A DNA stretch of 64,000 bases from Microbacterium oleivorans. GTDB taxonomy: Bacteria; Actinomycetota; Actinomycetes; Actinomycetales; Microbacteriaceae. A program made the translations under genes and the position numbers. The notes under the pieces are model-generated. The model did no database searches and was not told the DNA's origin. It worked only from the letters and a program-made list of their open reading frames with translations. The stretch covers positions 577,098 to 641,097 of the forward strand of contig NZ_JAMBOV010000002.1 in NCBI RefSeq assembly GCF_023715745.1. The letters are read 5' to 3'. Positions 38,012-47,011 of this stretch are shown here, piece by piece (position 1 is the first letter of the stretch; every line of letters begins with the position of its first letter).

Positions 38012-39175
38012 ATGAGCGTCGCGTCCTCCACGACTTCGCCCCGTGGGCAGTCCACGGTCGCCGAGCGGGTGCGCGAGCGGTTGCGAAGCGAACAGGTCGA
38101 TCCCTCCCGCGACCCGGACCGCGCGGCGTTCATCGCCCGAGCCGAGGTGCGCAGGCACAACGATTTCGCGCTCGCTCGTGGCGTCGACGTCATCGAAGAC
38201 GAAGCGGCGTCCGTCCGCGACATCCTCTCCACTGTCGCGGGGTACGGGCCGCTGCAAGCGCTGCTGGATGACCCCGAGGTCGAGGAGATCTGGGTCAACG
38301 CCCCCGACAGGGTCTACATCGCTCGAGAAGGCCGCAGCGAGCGCGCGCCGATCGTCCTGACCGACGCGGCCGTGCGCGACCTCGTCGAGCGGATGCTGCA
38401 CGCCACCGGCCGACGCGTGGATCTGAGTCAGCCCTTCGTCGACGCATCCCTGCCGGACGGCTCACGGCTTCACGTCGTCATCCCGGACATCACGCGCCGC
38501 CACTGGGCGGTCAACATCCGGAAGTTCCTCGCCCGCTTCCGCACCCTCGACGACCTCGTCGCCGCCGGTTCGGTCCGTGCGGAAGCAGCAACGATCCTGC
38601 GGGAGGCGATGCGCGACGGCACGAGTGTGATCGTCTCGGGTGCCACCCACGCCGGCAAGACCACCCTCCTCGGTGCGCTCATCGCCGCGGCGCCCGGGCA
38701 TCACCGGATCGTGACGGTCGAGGAGACGTTCGAGCTGAACGCGCAGGCGCCCGATCTCGTGGCGCTGCAGGGCCGCCAGCCCAGCCTCGAGGGAACCGGT
38801 GAGGTGTCCCTGCGCCGCCTCGTGAAAGAAGCGCTGCGCATGCGGCCCGACCGGCTCGTCGTGGGCGAGGTGCGCGACGCCGAGGCGCTCGATCTGCTCC
38901 TCGCCCTCAACACCGGCGTGCCCGGGGCCGCGACGATCCACGCCAACTCCGCGAGGGACGCGCTCCGCAAGCTCGGCTCGCTGCCCCTCCTGGCCGGGCG
39001 AAACATCGACCGGGACTTCCTCCTCCCGGCGATCGCCGCGTCCGTCGGACTCGTCGTCCACTGTCGACGGGATGCTGACGGTCGCCGCGCGGTCGTCGAG
39101 ATCGCCGCTCCGACAGGTCGGGTCGTCGACGGCGTCGTCGAGACCCGGTCGTTGTTCGGCGGTGACGACGGATGA
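38012..39175 (+). CDS. tadA: Tad pilus ATPase (CpaF/TadA family)
   Basis: A 387-aa hexameric secretion ATPase that drives assembly of Flp-type pili. Walker A is SGATHAGKTTLL, the Asp box region includes VTVEETFEL, Walker B is RPDRLVVGEVRDAEALD, and the downstream TIHANSA box is typical of CpaF. The start chosen is ATG 38012; an in-frame ATG at 37883 would add 43 Arg-rich residues and reach towards the tRNA. Its stop overlaps the next start as ATGA. No tadZ or secretin is seen, as expected for a Gram-positive locus. Confidence 0.9.
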   Translation: MSVASSTTSPRGQSTVAERVRERLRSEQVDPSRDPDRAAFIARAEVRRHNDFALARGVDVIEDEAASVRDILSTVAGYGPLQALLDDPEVEEIWVNAPDRVYIAREGRSERAPIVLTDAAVRDLVERMLHATGRRVDLSQPFVDASLPDGSRLHVVIPDITRRHWAVNIRKFLARFRTLDDLVAAGSVRAEAATILREAMRDGTSVIVSGATHAGKTTLLGALIAAAPGHHRIVTVEETFELNAQAPDLVALQGRQPSLEGTGEVSLRRLVKEALRMRPDRLVVGEVRDAEALDLLLALNTGVPGAATIHANSARDALRKLGSLPLLAGRNIDRDFLLPAIAASVGLVVHCRRDADGRRAVVEIAAPTGRVVDGVVETRSLFGGDDG

Positions 39176-40032
39176 CCACGCTCCTCGGCATCACCCTGGC
39201 CGCCGGGATCCTGCTCGCTCTGGCGCCGTGGCTCTGGCCACCGCGCTCCGCAACCCCCGCGCCCGGACGACGGGACGGCGCATCCGCTCGGCTGCTCCAG
39301 AACGCCGGATTCGGGCACGCCACACCCGGTCACCTCGTCGCGACCTCGTGCGCTGCGGGAGCCCTGTCGGGCGCGGTCGTGTGGCTCGTCACGGCACTGC
39401 CCGCGTTCGCTGCGGTCGCCACAGCTGCGGGATCCTTCGCACCGGCAGCATGGCTGCGCGGCCGAGCCCGCCGCCGCCAGAAGAGCCGTCGACAACTCTG
39501 GCCCGACGTGTGCGATCTGCTGGTCGCATCCGTGCGATCCGGGATGTCGCTGCCCGATGCGGTCTCGGCGCTCGGGGAGGTCGGTCCGCCGCCCCTCCGT
39601 CCGGCCTTCGCCGCCTTCGCCTCCGACGTCTCGGCGTCAGGACACTTCGACTCGAGCGCACTGCGCCTGAAAGCCCGGCTCGCAGATCCCGTGGCTGACC
39701 GCATCCTCGAGGCTCTCCGCATGGCACGACAGGTGGGTGGTACCGAACTCACCAGCGTGCTCCGTGCGTTGTCCGCATCCGTCCGGGCGGAGGCGGCACT
39801 TCGCGCCGAGATCGAAGCGCGTCAGTCGTGGATCCGCGGCGCCGCTGTGCTCGGAGTGGTCGCGCCCTGGGTGATCCTCGGACTGCTCGCTCTCCGCCCC
39901 GAGGGTGCGGCGGCCTACAGCAGCCCCGACGGGGTTGCCGTGATCCTGCTGGGGGCTGCGGTGTCGGTCGTCGCCTTCCGGCTCATGCTCGGCATCGGCC
40001 GGCTGCCGGAGCCGCGGCGGTGGTTCGCATGA
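39172..40032 (+). CDS. tadB: Tad pilus platform protein, type II secretion F domain
   Basis: A 286-aa inner-membrane protein with a T2SSF domain. Two hydrophobic segments lie near the N-terminus (3-25, 60-95), a cytoplasmic helical domain contains RQLWPDVCDLLVASVRSGMSLPDAV, and two more hydrophobic segments lie at the end. It starts at ATG 39172 overlapping the tadA stop, and its stop overlaps tadC, so the first three genes are coupled. Confidence 0.88.
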   Translation: MTTLLGITLAAGILLALAPWLWPPRSATPAPGRRDGASARLLQNAGFGHATPGHLVATSCAAGALSGAVVWLVTALPAFAAVATAAGSFAPAAWLRGRARRRQKSRRQLWPDVCDLLVASVRSGMSLPDAVSALGEVGPPPLRPAFAAFASDVSASGHFDSSALRLKARLADPVADRILEALRMARQVGGTELTSVLRALSASVRAEAALRAEIEARQSWIRGAAVLGVVAPWVILGLLALRPEGAAAYSSPDGVAVILLGAAVSVVAFRLMLGIGRLPEPRRWFA

Positions 40033-40940
40033 GCGGGCTCACGGAGGTGGCGATCGCCATCGTGCTCGGCACCGCTTTCGCCGCGGGCATCGTGCTCGTC
40101 GCCACGCGGGTGCCCCGCTTGGCCGCCCCGACGCTGTCGCGGCGCATCGCGCCGTACCTTCGGGACATCGCAGATCCGCGTGGTCTCACACCCCTGGATG
40201 CGGCCGGATCGGAATGGCGGACGCGACGCGACCGTCTGATGGCCGCACTGGGCGGCGCGGCCCGACTGGAACAGCGTCTGCGCCAGGCTGGATGGACGCA
40301 GGATGCCGCGGCTTTCCGCGCTCGCCAGCTCACCTGGGTCGTGCTGGGGTCCCTCGCCGGCGGGATCGTGCTCGTGGCGTTGGCGCTGATCGGTCGCATG
40401 AGCCCGGGCGCCGTCGTGCTCCCGCCGGCAGCGGCGGTCGCGGCCGCCGCTGTCCTGGATCTGCGGCTGACGTCGGCGGGACGCAGACGTCGAGCCCGTG
40501 TCGAAGAGGAACTGCCGACGCTGCTGGAGTTCCTCGCGCTCTGCCTGGCCGCAGGCGAAGGGCTCCGTGATGCCCTGCGGCGGGTGGGGGAGCTCGGCTC
40601 GGGGGAACTGACGATCGAGATCCGTCGAGCGGTCCTGGACAGCGGCACCGGCTCGAACCTCTCCGACGCGCTCGTCGATCTCGGTCGACGACTCGACGTG
40701 CCCGCCCTCTCGCGGGCGCTGGAACACCTCGTCGCGGCGATCGACCGCGGCGCGCCGCTGGCAGGCGTGTTGCAGGCGCAGGCCGGCGACGCGCGCGAGG
40801 ACGCCAAACGTTCCCTCATCGAGAGCGCCGGCAAGAAGGAGATCGCGATGCTGTTCCCGATCGTGTTCCTCCTGCTGCCGATGAGCGTCCTCTTCGCCGT
40901 CTTCCCGGGCATCGTCATGCTGCGGCTCGGGGTCGGCTGA
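40029..40940 (+). CDS. tadC: Tad pilus platform protein, type II secretion F domain
   Basis: A 303-aa second T2SSF protein. The cytoplasmic core has VEEELPTLLEFLALCLAAGEGLRDALRRV, a standard TadC motif, with paired hydrophobic segments on both sides and a C-terminal LFPIVFLLLPMSVLFAVFPGIVML. Start ATG 40029 within the tadB stop. With TadB it probably forms the pilus assembly platform. Confidence 0.88.
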   Translation: MSGLTEVAIAIVLGTAFAAGIVLVATRVPRLAAPTLSRRIAPYLRDIADPRGLTPLDAAGSEWRTRRDRLMAALGGAARLEQRLRQAGWTQDAAAFRARQLTWVVLGSLAGGIVLVALALIGRMSPGAVVLPPAAAVAAAAVLDLRLTSAGRRRRARVEEELPTLLEFLALCLAAGEGLRDALRRVGELGSGELTIEIRRAVLDSGTGSNLSDALVDLGRRLDVPALSRALEHLVAAIDRGAPLAGVLQAQAGDAREDAKRSLIESAGKKEIAMLFPIVFLLLPMSVLFAVFPGIVMLRLGVG

Positions 40941-40963
40941 CTCATGTTCGAAAGGAGAACACC

Positions 40964-41167
40964 ATGATCCGTTCCGCACTCTCCCGACTGCGCACAGGCT
41001 GGGGTGCCGTCGTCACGGACGTCCGCGACGACGAGAGGGGCGACGTGCCCGGCTGGGTGCTCATCACGTTGATGACCGCCGGACTCGTCGTCGTGATCTG
41101 GGCCCTCGCGGGGCCCGCGCTGGCTCAGCTGTTCGAGCAGGCGATCGACCAGGTCTCGAGTTTCTGA
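40964..41167 (+). CDS. Flp-type pilin-like small protein
   Basis: A 67-aa protein with a basic/acidic leader (about 26 residues ending DERG) and one hydrophobic helix (VLITLMTAGLVVVIWALAG). Position after tadC and a strong AAAGGAGA site support a role as major pilin. The region after the DERG cleavage-like site reads DVPGW, so the Glu at +5 and following Tyr that mark Flp pilins are absent; either it is a divergent pilin or the cleavage site differs. The most highly expressed subunit is expected to have the best RBS, which fits. Confidence 0.75.
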   Translation: MIRSALSRLRTGWGAVVTDVRDDERGDVPGWVLITLMTAGLVVVIWALAGPALAQLFEQAIDQVSSF

Positions 41168-41176
41168 GAGCCTCGA

Positions 41177-41566
41177 ATGCGGCGGCTGCTGTCTGACGAA
41201 CGCGGATCGACTCCGGTCGAATTCGTGCTCGTGGGAGTGCTGTTGACCGTGCTGACGCTCGGCGTCCTGCAGCTCGGACTGGCCGTGTACGTCCGCAATG
41301 TCGTCCATGACGCCGCAGTCGAGGGCGCGTACCACGCGGCTCTCGCCGACGTCGAGATCGCGGCCGGCGCGCAGCGGGCCCGCGAGGTCGTCGAACGGGC
41401 CGTGGGGGATGGGTTCGTCGAGACCGCGACGGCCGCGGACTCGACCGCGCTGGGCTACGACACGGTCGCGGTGACGCTCACGACGCGGCTCCCGCTGATC
41501 GGACTGCTCGGCGTGCCGCACGGATGGGAGGTGACGGTCCATGCCGCGGCTGAGGTTCTCGAGTGA
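41177..41566 (+). CDS. TadE-like pseudopilin
   Basis: A 129-aa minor pilin of the TadE family. The leader MRRLLSDERG is followed by STPVEFVLVGVLLTVLTLGVLQ, with Glu at +5 of the presumed prepilin peptidase site, and then by a periplasm-type soluble domain. It lies 9 nt after the pilin gene, and its last 26 nt overlap the next gene. Confidence 0.85.
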   Translation: MRRLLSDERGSTPVEFVLVGVLLTVLTLGVLQLGLAVYVRNVVHDAAVEGAYHAALADVEIAAGAQRAREVVERAVGDGFVETATAADSTALGYDTVAVTLTTRLPLIGLLGVPHGWEVTVHAAAEVLE

Positions 41567-42008
41567 GGCCCTCCGCGACGACGAGCGCGGGTCCGCCGCA
41601 CTCGAGTTCATCGTCGGCGGAGTGGTCCTCCTGGTGCCCATCGTGTACCTCATCGTGGCGCTCGGGACCATCCAGTCGCATGCCCTCGGCGTCGAGTCGG
41701 CGTCACGACACGTCGCGCGGGCCGTGTCGCTTGCGGAGGGCACCCGGGATGCCGACGCCCGCGCGGCAGCGGTCCTCGACTCGATCGTTCGGGAGTACGA
41801 CCTCGACCCCGACACGATCGAAGTCGACGTCTCGTGCGTGGGGGAGTCGGCGGCGTGCCCCGGGCCAGGGGAGACCGTCCGGGTGACGGTCGCGGCGTCC
41901 GTCCCCCTGCCTCTCGTGCCGCCGGTGCTGGGACTCCAGGATGCGGCCCGCATCGGTGTCGAGTCCTCCGCCGTGCAGAAGGTGTCGCGGTACTGGAGGG
42001 ACGGATGA
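41541..42008 (+). CDS. TadE/TadF-like pseudopilin
   Basis: A 155-aa second minor pilin. The leader ends DDERG and the helix starts SAALEFIVGGVVLLVPIVYL, again with Glu at +5. The soluble part has a Cys pair (VSCVGESAACPG) that could form a disulfide outside the cell. It overlaps the previous gene by 26 nt and the next by 4 nt (ATGA). Confidence 0.85.
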   Translation: MPRLRFSSEALRDDERGSAALEFIVGGVVLLVPIVYLIVALGTIQSHALGVESASRHVARAVSLAEGTRDADARAAAVLDSIVREYDLDPDTIEVDVSCVGESAACPGPGETVRVTVAASVPLPLVPPVLGLQDAARIGVESSAVQKVSRYWRDG

Positions 42009-42412
42009 CGGCGCGCGACGACGACGGCAGCGTCCTTCTGCTGACCATCGGCTACGCACTGCTCGCACTGGTCCTCGTCTTCGTCTGCGTCGACGCGACG
42101 AGTCTCTACCTGGCGCAGAAGCGGACGCAGGCGGCAGCGGATGCCGCGGCCCTGGCGGGCGCGGACGGTTTCACTCTCGAGGTGCGGGACGGTGAGCCGT
42201 GGGCGCAGCTCAGCGATGCGGGAGTCCGCGAGCAGGCGGAGGCGCTCATCGGGGTGGACGGTGGGGTGAGGTTGGTCTCGGCGGTGACACCCGACGGCGT
42301 CTCGGCGCGCGTGACCGTCTCGGCGACGTGGCATCCGCCGATCTCGTCGGTCTTCGTCCCCGCTGGTGTCGCACTCGACGCGACGGCCACGAGCCGCACC
42401 TCGCTCGACTGA
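42005..42412 (+). CDS. TadG-like pilus assembly protein
   Basis: A 135-aa protein with an N-terminal DDDGSVLLLTIGYALLALVLVFVCVDATSLYL segment, then TQAAADAAALAGADGF, the latter being the signature of TadG/Flp-associated and other tight-adherence proteins. It is shorter than classical TadG and lacks a von Willebrand domain. Start ATG 42005 inside the previous stop. Last gene of the pilus locus; no prepilin peptidase gene is present here, so processing must come from elsewhere in the genome. Confidence 0.82.
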   Translation: MTARDDDGSVLLLTIGYALLALVLVFVCVDATSLYLAQKRTQAAADAAALAGADGFTLEVRDGEPWAQLSDAGVREQAEALIGVDGGVRLVSAVTPDGVSARVTVSATWHPPISSVFVPAGVALDATATSRTSLD

Positions 42413-42430
42413 CGAAACGAAGGGAGACCG

Positions 42431-43711
42431 TCAGCGGCTCACATGCGGCAGGAACCGCGGCAGCCAGCGCACGAAGGCGACGGCTCCCAGCAGGCCGATC
42501 ACGCCGACCGCACCGGCGGCGAACGACAGCGACGAGATCGCCGTGATGCCGGTCACGATCAGCGGGGTCGTGGCGCCGCCGGCATCCGTCAACGTCCGCC
42601 ACGATCCGAGGAAGGGGGCGGGGTCGTCCTTCGGGGCCAGATCCGCGCCGATGGTCAGGAGGATGCCGCTCGAAAGACCGTTGCCGACGCCGAGGACCGC
42701 CGCGAACAGTGCGAACCACATCTCGGCGGATGCTCCGTCGTGGGTGACCGACAGCGCGAGGAAGCCGCTTCCCATCAGGATCATCGCGGGCAGGGCCGCC
42801 CAGAGGCGCCCGAAGCGGTCCATGACCTGACCGCTCGCGTAGAAGAGGGCGAAGTCGATCGCGCCGGAGACACCGACGACGAGCGCGATCGACTGGGCGT
42901 CGAGGCCGATCGAGACACCCCAGAGGGGAAGCACCACCTGTCGCGCGGAGCGCACGGCCGACAGGCACGCCGCCGCGAGACCGACGCGTGACAGGACCCG
43001 GCGATGCCGCCACATGGTGCGGAAGACGCCGACGCGCTCAGCCACCGGAATGGACCCCGTGACGGGTTCACCGGAATCCTCGGCATCGTGGCTGCGCGGG
43101 GGCGCCGCGACGAACTGCTTCTCCGGGTCAGGACCGAACGTGACCAAGGCGATGAGCGCGACGAGGCAGGCCGCGAAGAACCAGATCGTGGCGCGCTCGT
43201 CTCCGAAGAGGCCGATGAGCGCGGCGGCGATGAACGGCCCGGTGAACATCCCGAGGCGGAACGTGCCGCCCAGGAGCGACAGCGCCCGCGCCCGGAACAT
43301 GACCGGCACCCGCGTGGTCATGAACGAATGGCGTGCGAGACCGAACGCGGCCGCGCACGAGCCGATGAGGAAGACCGCAGCAGCGAACACGGGGAGCGCG
43401 GGCACCAGAGCGGCGGCGAGGGAGACCGCCAGCGCGAGCGCGCCGGCGGCGATCATCGTCACCCGTTCGCCCACGCGGGCGACGGCCCACCCGGCCGGAA
43501 GGTTGCCCACCAACTGGCCGACGACGAGAAGAGAGGCGATCAGCGCGGACAGGGCCACATCAGCGCCGAGACCACCGGCGAGGATCGGGATGAGGGGGAT
43601 CACCGCGCCCTCGCCGATCGCGAAGAGCACCGTCGGCGCGTAGACCATGGGTCCGAATCGCCAGAGCACCTCTCGGGCGCTGGGGGAGTCGGGGCGGTCG
43701 GTCATCGGCAT
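42431..43711 (-). CDS. Major facilitator superfamily transporter
   Basis: A 426-aa protein with twelve hydrophobic segments and the MFS motif A-like loop [17 protein letters not shown] after helix 2, plus [12 protein letters not shown] at the matching position in the second half. A cytoplasmic loop near residues 205-225 carries polar/acidic sequence. Drug or sugar efflux is plausible; the substrate cannot be inferred. ATG at 43711 is used; an in-frame ATG at 43705 is equally possible. It is divergent from prfB with 20 nt between starts, so the two promoters overlap. Confidence 0.88.
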   Translation of the reverse strand: MPMTDRPDSPSAREVLWRFGPMVYAPTVLFAIGEGAVIPLIPILAGGLGADVALSALIASLLVVGQLVGNLPAGWAVARVGERVTMIAAGALALAVSLAAALVPALPVFAAAVFLIGSCAAAFGLARHSFMTTRVPVMFRARALSLLGGTFRLGMFTGPFIAAALIGLFGDERATIWFFAACLVALIALVTFGPDPEKQFVAAPPRSHDAEDSGEPVTGSIPVAERVGVFRTMWRHRRVLSRVGLAAACLSAVRSARQVVLPLWGVSIGLDAQSIALVVGVSGAIDFALFYASGQVMDRFGRLWAALPAMILMGSGFLALSVTHDGASAEMWFALFAAVLGVGNGLSSGILLTIGADLAPKDDPAPFLGSWRTLTDAGGATTPLIVTGITAISSLSFAAGAVGVIGLLGAVAFVRWLPRFLPHVSR

Positions 43712-43731
43712 CCACGTTACTCTGGAGTGTC

Positions 43732-44841
43732 ATGCTTGAATTCGATCCGTCTGCGGACATCCAGGCCCTCCGTTCCACCTTCGGTGAGATCAAGGCGGTC
43801 GTCGATGTCGACGCACTCTCCGCCGAGATCGCCCGCCTGTCCGACGAGGCGGGTGCTCCCGACCTCTGGGACGACGTCGAGAAGGCGCAGAAGGTCACCA
43901 GCGCGCTCAGCCACCGGCAGTCCGAGCTCAAGCGCATCACCGAGGTCGAGCAGCGCCTCGACGACCTCGAGGTGCTCGTCGAGCTCGCCCAGGAGATGGA
44001 CGACGAGGATTCCGCGGAGGAAGCGCGTCGCGAGATCGCCGACCTCGAGAAGGTAATCAGCCAGCTCGAGGTGCAGACGCTCCTCGACGGCGAGTACGAC
44101 GACCGCGGAGCGGTCGTGACGATCCGCTCCGGTGCCGGTGGGGACGACGCCACCGACTTCGCCGAGATGCTCATGCGCATGTACCTGCGCTGGGCCGAGC
44201 GCCACAAGTATCCCGTCAAGGTGATGGATACCTCCTACGCCGAAGGCGCGGGCATCAAGTCCGCGACCTTCGAGGTCGACGCCCCCTACGCCTACGGCAC
44301 GCTGTCGGTCGAAGCCGGCACGCATCGCCTCGCACGCATCAGCCCGTTCGGCTCCGCCGACAAGCGACAGACGAGCTTCGCGGCCGTCGAAGTCATCCCC
44401 GTCATGGAGGAGGCCCAGGAGGTCGACATCCCCGAAGGTGACATCCGGGTCGACGTCTTCCGGTCGTCCGGTCCCGGTGGCCAGTCGGTCAACACGACCG
44501 ACTCGGCTGTCCGCCTGACGCACATCCCGACGGGCATCGTCGTCTCGATGCAGAACGAGAAGAGCCAGATCCAGAACCGCGCGGCCGCCATGCGCGTCCT
44601 GCAGACGCGCCTCATGCTCCTGCAGAAGGAGGAGGAGGCCGCGAAGAAGAAGGAACTCGCCGGCACGATCACCGCGAGCTGGGGCGACCAGATGCGCTCC
44701 TACTTCCTGTACGGCCAGCAGCTCGTGAAGGACCTGCGCACCGGGCATGAGGTCGGCAACCCTGCCGTCGTCTTCGACGGCGACCTCGACGGGTTCATCG
44801 CGGCCGGCATCCGCTGGCGCAAGCGCAAGGACGACGACTGA
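43732..44841 (+). CDS. prfB: Peptide chain release factor 2
   Basis: A 369-aa class I release factor for UAA/UGA. The codon-reading motif S204-P-F is in [12 protein letters not shown] and the catalytic G249-G250-Q251 is in [14 protein letters not shown]. The frame is continuous from the ATG, so the programmed +1 frameshift found in E. coli and many other bacteria is absent, as is usual in actinobacteria. TACTCT lies 8 nt upstream (43718-43723). In relatives this gene usually leads directly to ftsE-ftsX-smpB; here four genes intervene. Confidence 0.96.
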   Translation: MLEFDPSADIQALRSTFGEIKAVVDVDALSAEIARLSDEAGAPDLWDDVEKAQKVTSALSHRQSELKRITEVEQRLDDLEVLVELAQEMDDEDSAEEARREIADLEKVISQLEVQTLLDGEYDDRGAVVTIRSGAGGDDATDFAEMLMRMYLRWAERHKYPVKVMDTSYAEGAGIKSATFEVDAPYAYGTLSVEAGTHRLARISPFGSADKRQTSFAAVEVIPVMEEAQEVDIPEGDIRVDVFRSSGPGGQSVNTTDSAVRLTHIPTGIVVSMQNEKSQIQNRAAAMRVLQTRLMLLQKEEEAAKKKELAGTITASWGDQMRSYFLYGQQLVKDLRTGHEVGNPAVVFDGDLDGFIAAGIRWRKRKDDD

Positions 44842-44881
44842 GTCGATCCGGAGAGATCCGGCGAACTTTTTCCATCCAGCT

Positions 44882-44909
44882 GCATCCATAACTGGACGAC
44901 GCACGGAAT
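44882..44909 (+). promoter_or_regulatory. Candidate SigK-type ECF promoter before the DUF4397-sortase-sigma operon
   Basis: GCATCC (44882-44887) and CGGAAT (44904-44909) are 16 nt apart and lie 48 nt upstream of the DUF4397 start. From memory, mycobacterial SigK promoters read close to CCATCC and CCGAAT; each half here matches five of six bases. The operon encodes an ECF sigma factor and an RskA-type anti-sigma, so autoregulation from this site is expected. The spacing is slightly short; the call is a hypothesis. Confidence 0.5.
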
Positions 44910-44957
44910 ACCTCTGCAACAGCGCGAACACCTCGCGCCGGATCAGAAGGAGTTCCC

Positions 44958-45779
44958 ATGCGCAAGACACTCTCCGCGGGCGTCGCCCTCGGTGCCGCCG
45001 TGGCATTCGCTGCATTCGCCCCGGCATCCGCTGCCACCTCCGACACCGCCGACCTGGCGGTCCTGCACGCGATCCCGGACACGCCTGTCGACGTGTACGT
45101 CGACGGTGAGCTGACGATCGACGACTTCCAGCCCGGCGACCTCGGCGGTCCCCTCGAGCTGCCCGGCGGGACGTACTCGGTGGCCCTGACCGCCGCTGAC
45201 GCCACCGACGACTCCGATCCGGTCCTCGGACCCATCGATCTCGCGCTCGAGGCCGGCATGAACTACACCGCGGTCGCGCACCTCGACGCCGAGGGCACCC
45301 CGACCGCCAACCTGTTCACCAACGACACCTCCGAGACGGCCGCCGGCGAAGGGCGGCTGACCGTCCGCCACGTGGCCGCAGCGCCCGCCGTCGACGTCCT
45401 CGCCGGCGGCGAAGCGGTCATCACGGGCCTCACCAACCCCAACGAAGAGTCGCTCGATCTGCCGGCCGGGACCGTGAGCGCCGCCGTCGCGCTCGAGGGC
45501 ACGACCGACCCCGTGATCGGTCCGGCCGACGTCGAGATCCAGGAGGGCGTCCTGACGATCGCCTACGCCTGGGGCTCGGCGGAGGACGGCAACCTCGCCC
45601 TCGCCACGCAGACCGTCGACGGCCTGCACTCCGGTCCTGACGGCGTCAACACGGGTTCCGCGGGTCTGGTCGCCGAGAACGGCGCGAACGGCTGGCTGAT
45701 GGCCGGGGGTGCCGCGCTCATCGCCGGTCTCGTCGCCGGCGGCGTGTACGCGGCCCGGACCTCGGCTGCCCGTCGCTGA
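44958..45779 (+). CDS. Secreted DUF4397 domain protein with C-terminal membrane anchor
   Basis: A 273-aa surface protein: signal peptide 1-26 (ending PASAA), two DUF4397 repeats of about 90 residues (first starts LAVLHAIPDTPVDVYVDG, second VRHVAAAPAVDVLAGG), and a C-terminal helix with short basic tail (IAGLVAGGVYAARTSAARR). No LPxTG motif precedes the helix although a class F sortase follows, so it is either membrane-anchored as is or cut at a non-canonical site. AGAAGGAG precedes the ATG. First gene of the sigma-controlled cassette. Confidence 0.88.
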   Translation: MRKTLSAGVALGAAVAFAAFAPASAATSDTADLAVLHAIPDTPVDVYVDGELTIDDFQPGDLGGPLELPGGTYSVALTAADATDDSDPVLGPIDLALEAGMNYTAVAHLDAEGTPTANLFTNDTSETAAGEGRLTVRHVAAAPAVDVLAGGEAVITGLTNPNEESLDLPAGTVSAAVALEGTTDPVIGPADVEIQEGVLTIAYAWGSAEDGNLALATQTVDGLHSGPDGVNTGSAGLVAENGANGWLMAGGAALIAGLVAGGVYAARTSAARR

Positions 45780-45788
45780 GTTCCCGAC

Positions 45789-46433
45789 ATGCGCCGCCCG
45801 TCGCTCATCGCCGTCGCGCTGACGGCACTGATGCTGGCGGCCTGTGCACCGGTGTCGGGGGTGGAGTCATTCCCCTCCGGCACCGGTTCGGGCGTGGCCG
45901 GGACGGTCTCCCCTCAGCCTGCGGCTCCCACACCGCGGGCCTCCGTCCCGGTCGCTCCCGCCACTCCGCAGGCTGTCGTCCGCGCTCCGGCACCGGAGCG
46001 CATCGCCATCTCGTCTCTGGACGTCGACATGCCCGTGGAGTCCGTCGGAGTCGAGGACACCGGCGAGATGGAGATCCCGGAGCGGCCCTCGATCGCCGGG
46101 TGGTATCGCTTCGGCAAGGCTCCGGCTGACGCGGAGGGAACCACCGTGATCGCCGCCCACGTGGACGACCGGGAGTACGGGGTGGGTCCCCTCGCGAAGC
46201 TGCGCAATGCGCGGGAGGGGGACGAGGTCACGGTGACGGATGCCGACGGCACGGTCACGACCTATGTCACCCAGTCCGTCACCTACATTCCCCGCGCGGA
46301 GCTTCCCGTCGACGAGCTGTTCACCCGCGAGGGTCCCCGGACCCTCGCCGTCATCACCTGCGGTGGTGATTTCGATCAGCAGACCCGCACCTACAGCGAT
46401 AACGTGGTGCTCATTGCGAGGGCGCAGTCGTGA
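45789..46433 (+). CDS. Class F sortase, lipoprotein-type
   Basis: A 214-aa transpeptidase-like enzyme. The N-terminus has a lipobox (MLAACAPV), unusual compared with the plain signal anchor of most sortases. The catalytic residues are the His in VIAAHVDDREYGVG, the Cys in LAVITCGGDFD and the Arg in QQTRTYSDNV, as in class F. A Pro/Ala-rich linker (about 35-65) separates anchor and domain. It lies 9 nt after the DUF4397 gene, and its stop overlaps the sigma factor start (GTGA). Target probably the neighbouring protein or an unlinked substrate. Confidence 0.9.
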   Translation: MRRPSLIAVALTALMLAACAPVSGVESFPSGTGSGVAGTVSPQPAAPTPRASVPVAPATPQAVVRAPAPERIAISSLDVDMPVESVGVEDTGEMEIPERPSIAGWYRFGKAPADAEGTTVIAAHVDDREYGVGPLAKLRNAREGDEVTVTDADGTVTTYVTQSVTYIPRAELPVDELFTREGPRTLAVITCGGDFDQQTRTYSDNVVLIARAQS

Positions 46434-47011
46434 CGATCACGGTGCCCCGGCTCGCTGCACGGAAGGAGCAGGCCGTAGACGACGACGCGCACCTCGCTGA
46501 ACGGTTCGCCGCCGGCGACGAGACAGTGGTGAAGGCGATGTACGACCGCTGGTCGAGGATCATCTACACGCTCGCCGTCCGTTCCCTCGGTGACACGACC
46601 GAGGCGGAGGATGTCACGCAGCGGACCTTCGTCTCGGCGTGGACGTCCCGCTCGTCCTACCGCGTGGACGGCGCCCCCCTGGGTGTCTGGCTGATCACGA
46701 TCGCCCGGCGCCGTATCGCCGATGCGCACGAAGCGCGGGCGCGGGCCGCCCGTCTCGAGGAAGCGTTGAAAGCCGTCGTCCCCGAGGCGGTGGCCGAGCA
46801 CGACGTGTCGGATGCGATGCTCGTGGCCGACGAGGTCGCGCAGCTCGAGCCCGACGCCCGTGCCGTTCTCGCGCTCGCGTTCTACGAGGATCTCACCCAC
46901 CAGCAGATCTCCGACAGACTGGGGATGCCGCTCGGCACCGTCAAAAGTCACATCCGACGAAGTCTCACTCGCCTGCGAGCCCGATTGGAGGCGCACCGTG
47001 TCACATCTTGA
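46430..47011 (+). CDS. ECF RNA polymerase sigma factor (SigK-like)
   Basis: A 193-aa group 4 sigma factor. Region 2 includes VRSLGDTTEAEDVTQRTFVSAW and region 4 FYEDLTHQQISDRLGMPLGTVKSHIRRSL. The following gene has an RskA-type regulator, which points to the SigK branch. The GTG start at 46430 overlaps the sortase stop and the 3' end overlaps the anti-sigma gene by 14 nt, so synthesis of sigma and anti-sigma is coupled. Expected targets include its own operon. Confidence 0.92.
   Translation: MTITVPRLAARKEQAVDDDAHLAERFAAGDETVVKAMYDRWSRIIYTLAVRSLGDTTEAEDVTQRTFVSAWTSRSSYRVDGAPLGVWLITIARRRIADAHEARARAARLEEALKAVVPEAVAEHDVSDAMLVADEVAQLEPDARAVLALAFYEDLTHQQISDRLGMPLGTVKSHIRRSLTRLRARLEAHRVTS

Noticed and set aside
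43732..43900. Programmed frameshift site in prfB
   Set aside because: The frame is continuous; no internal stop or slippery CUUUGA.
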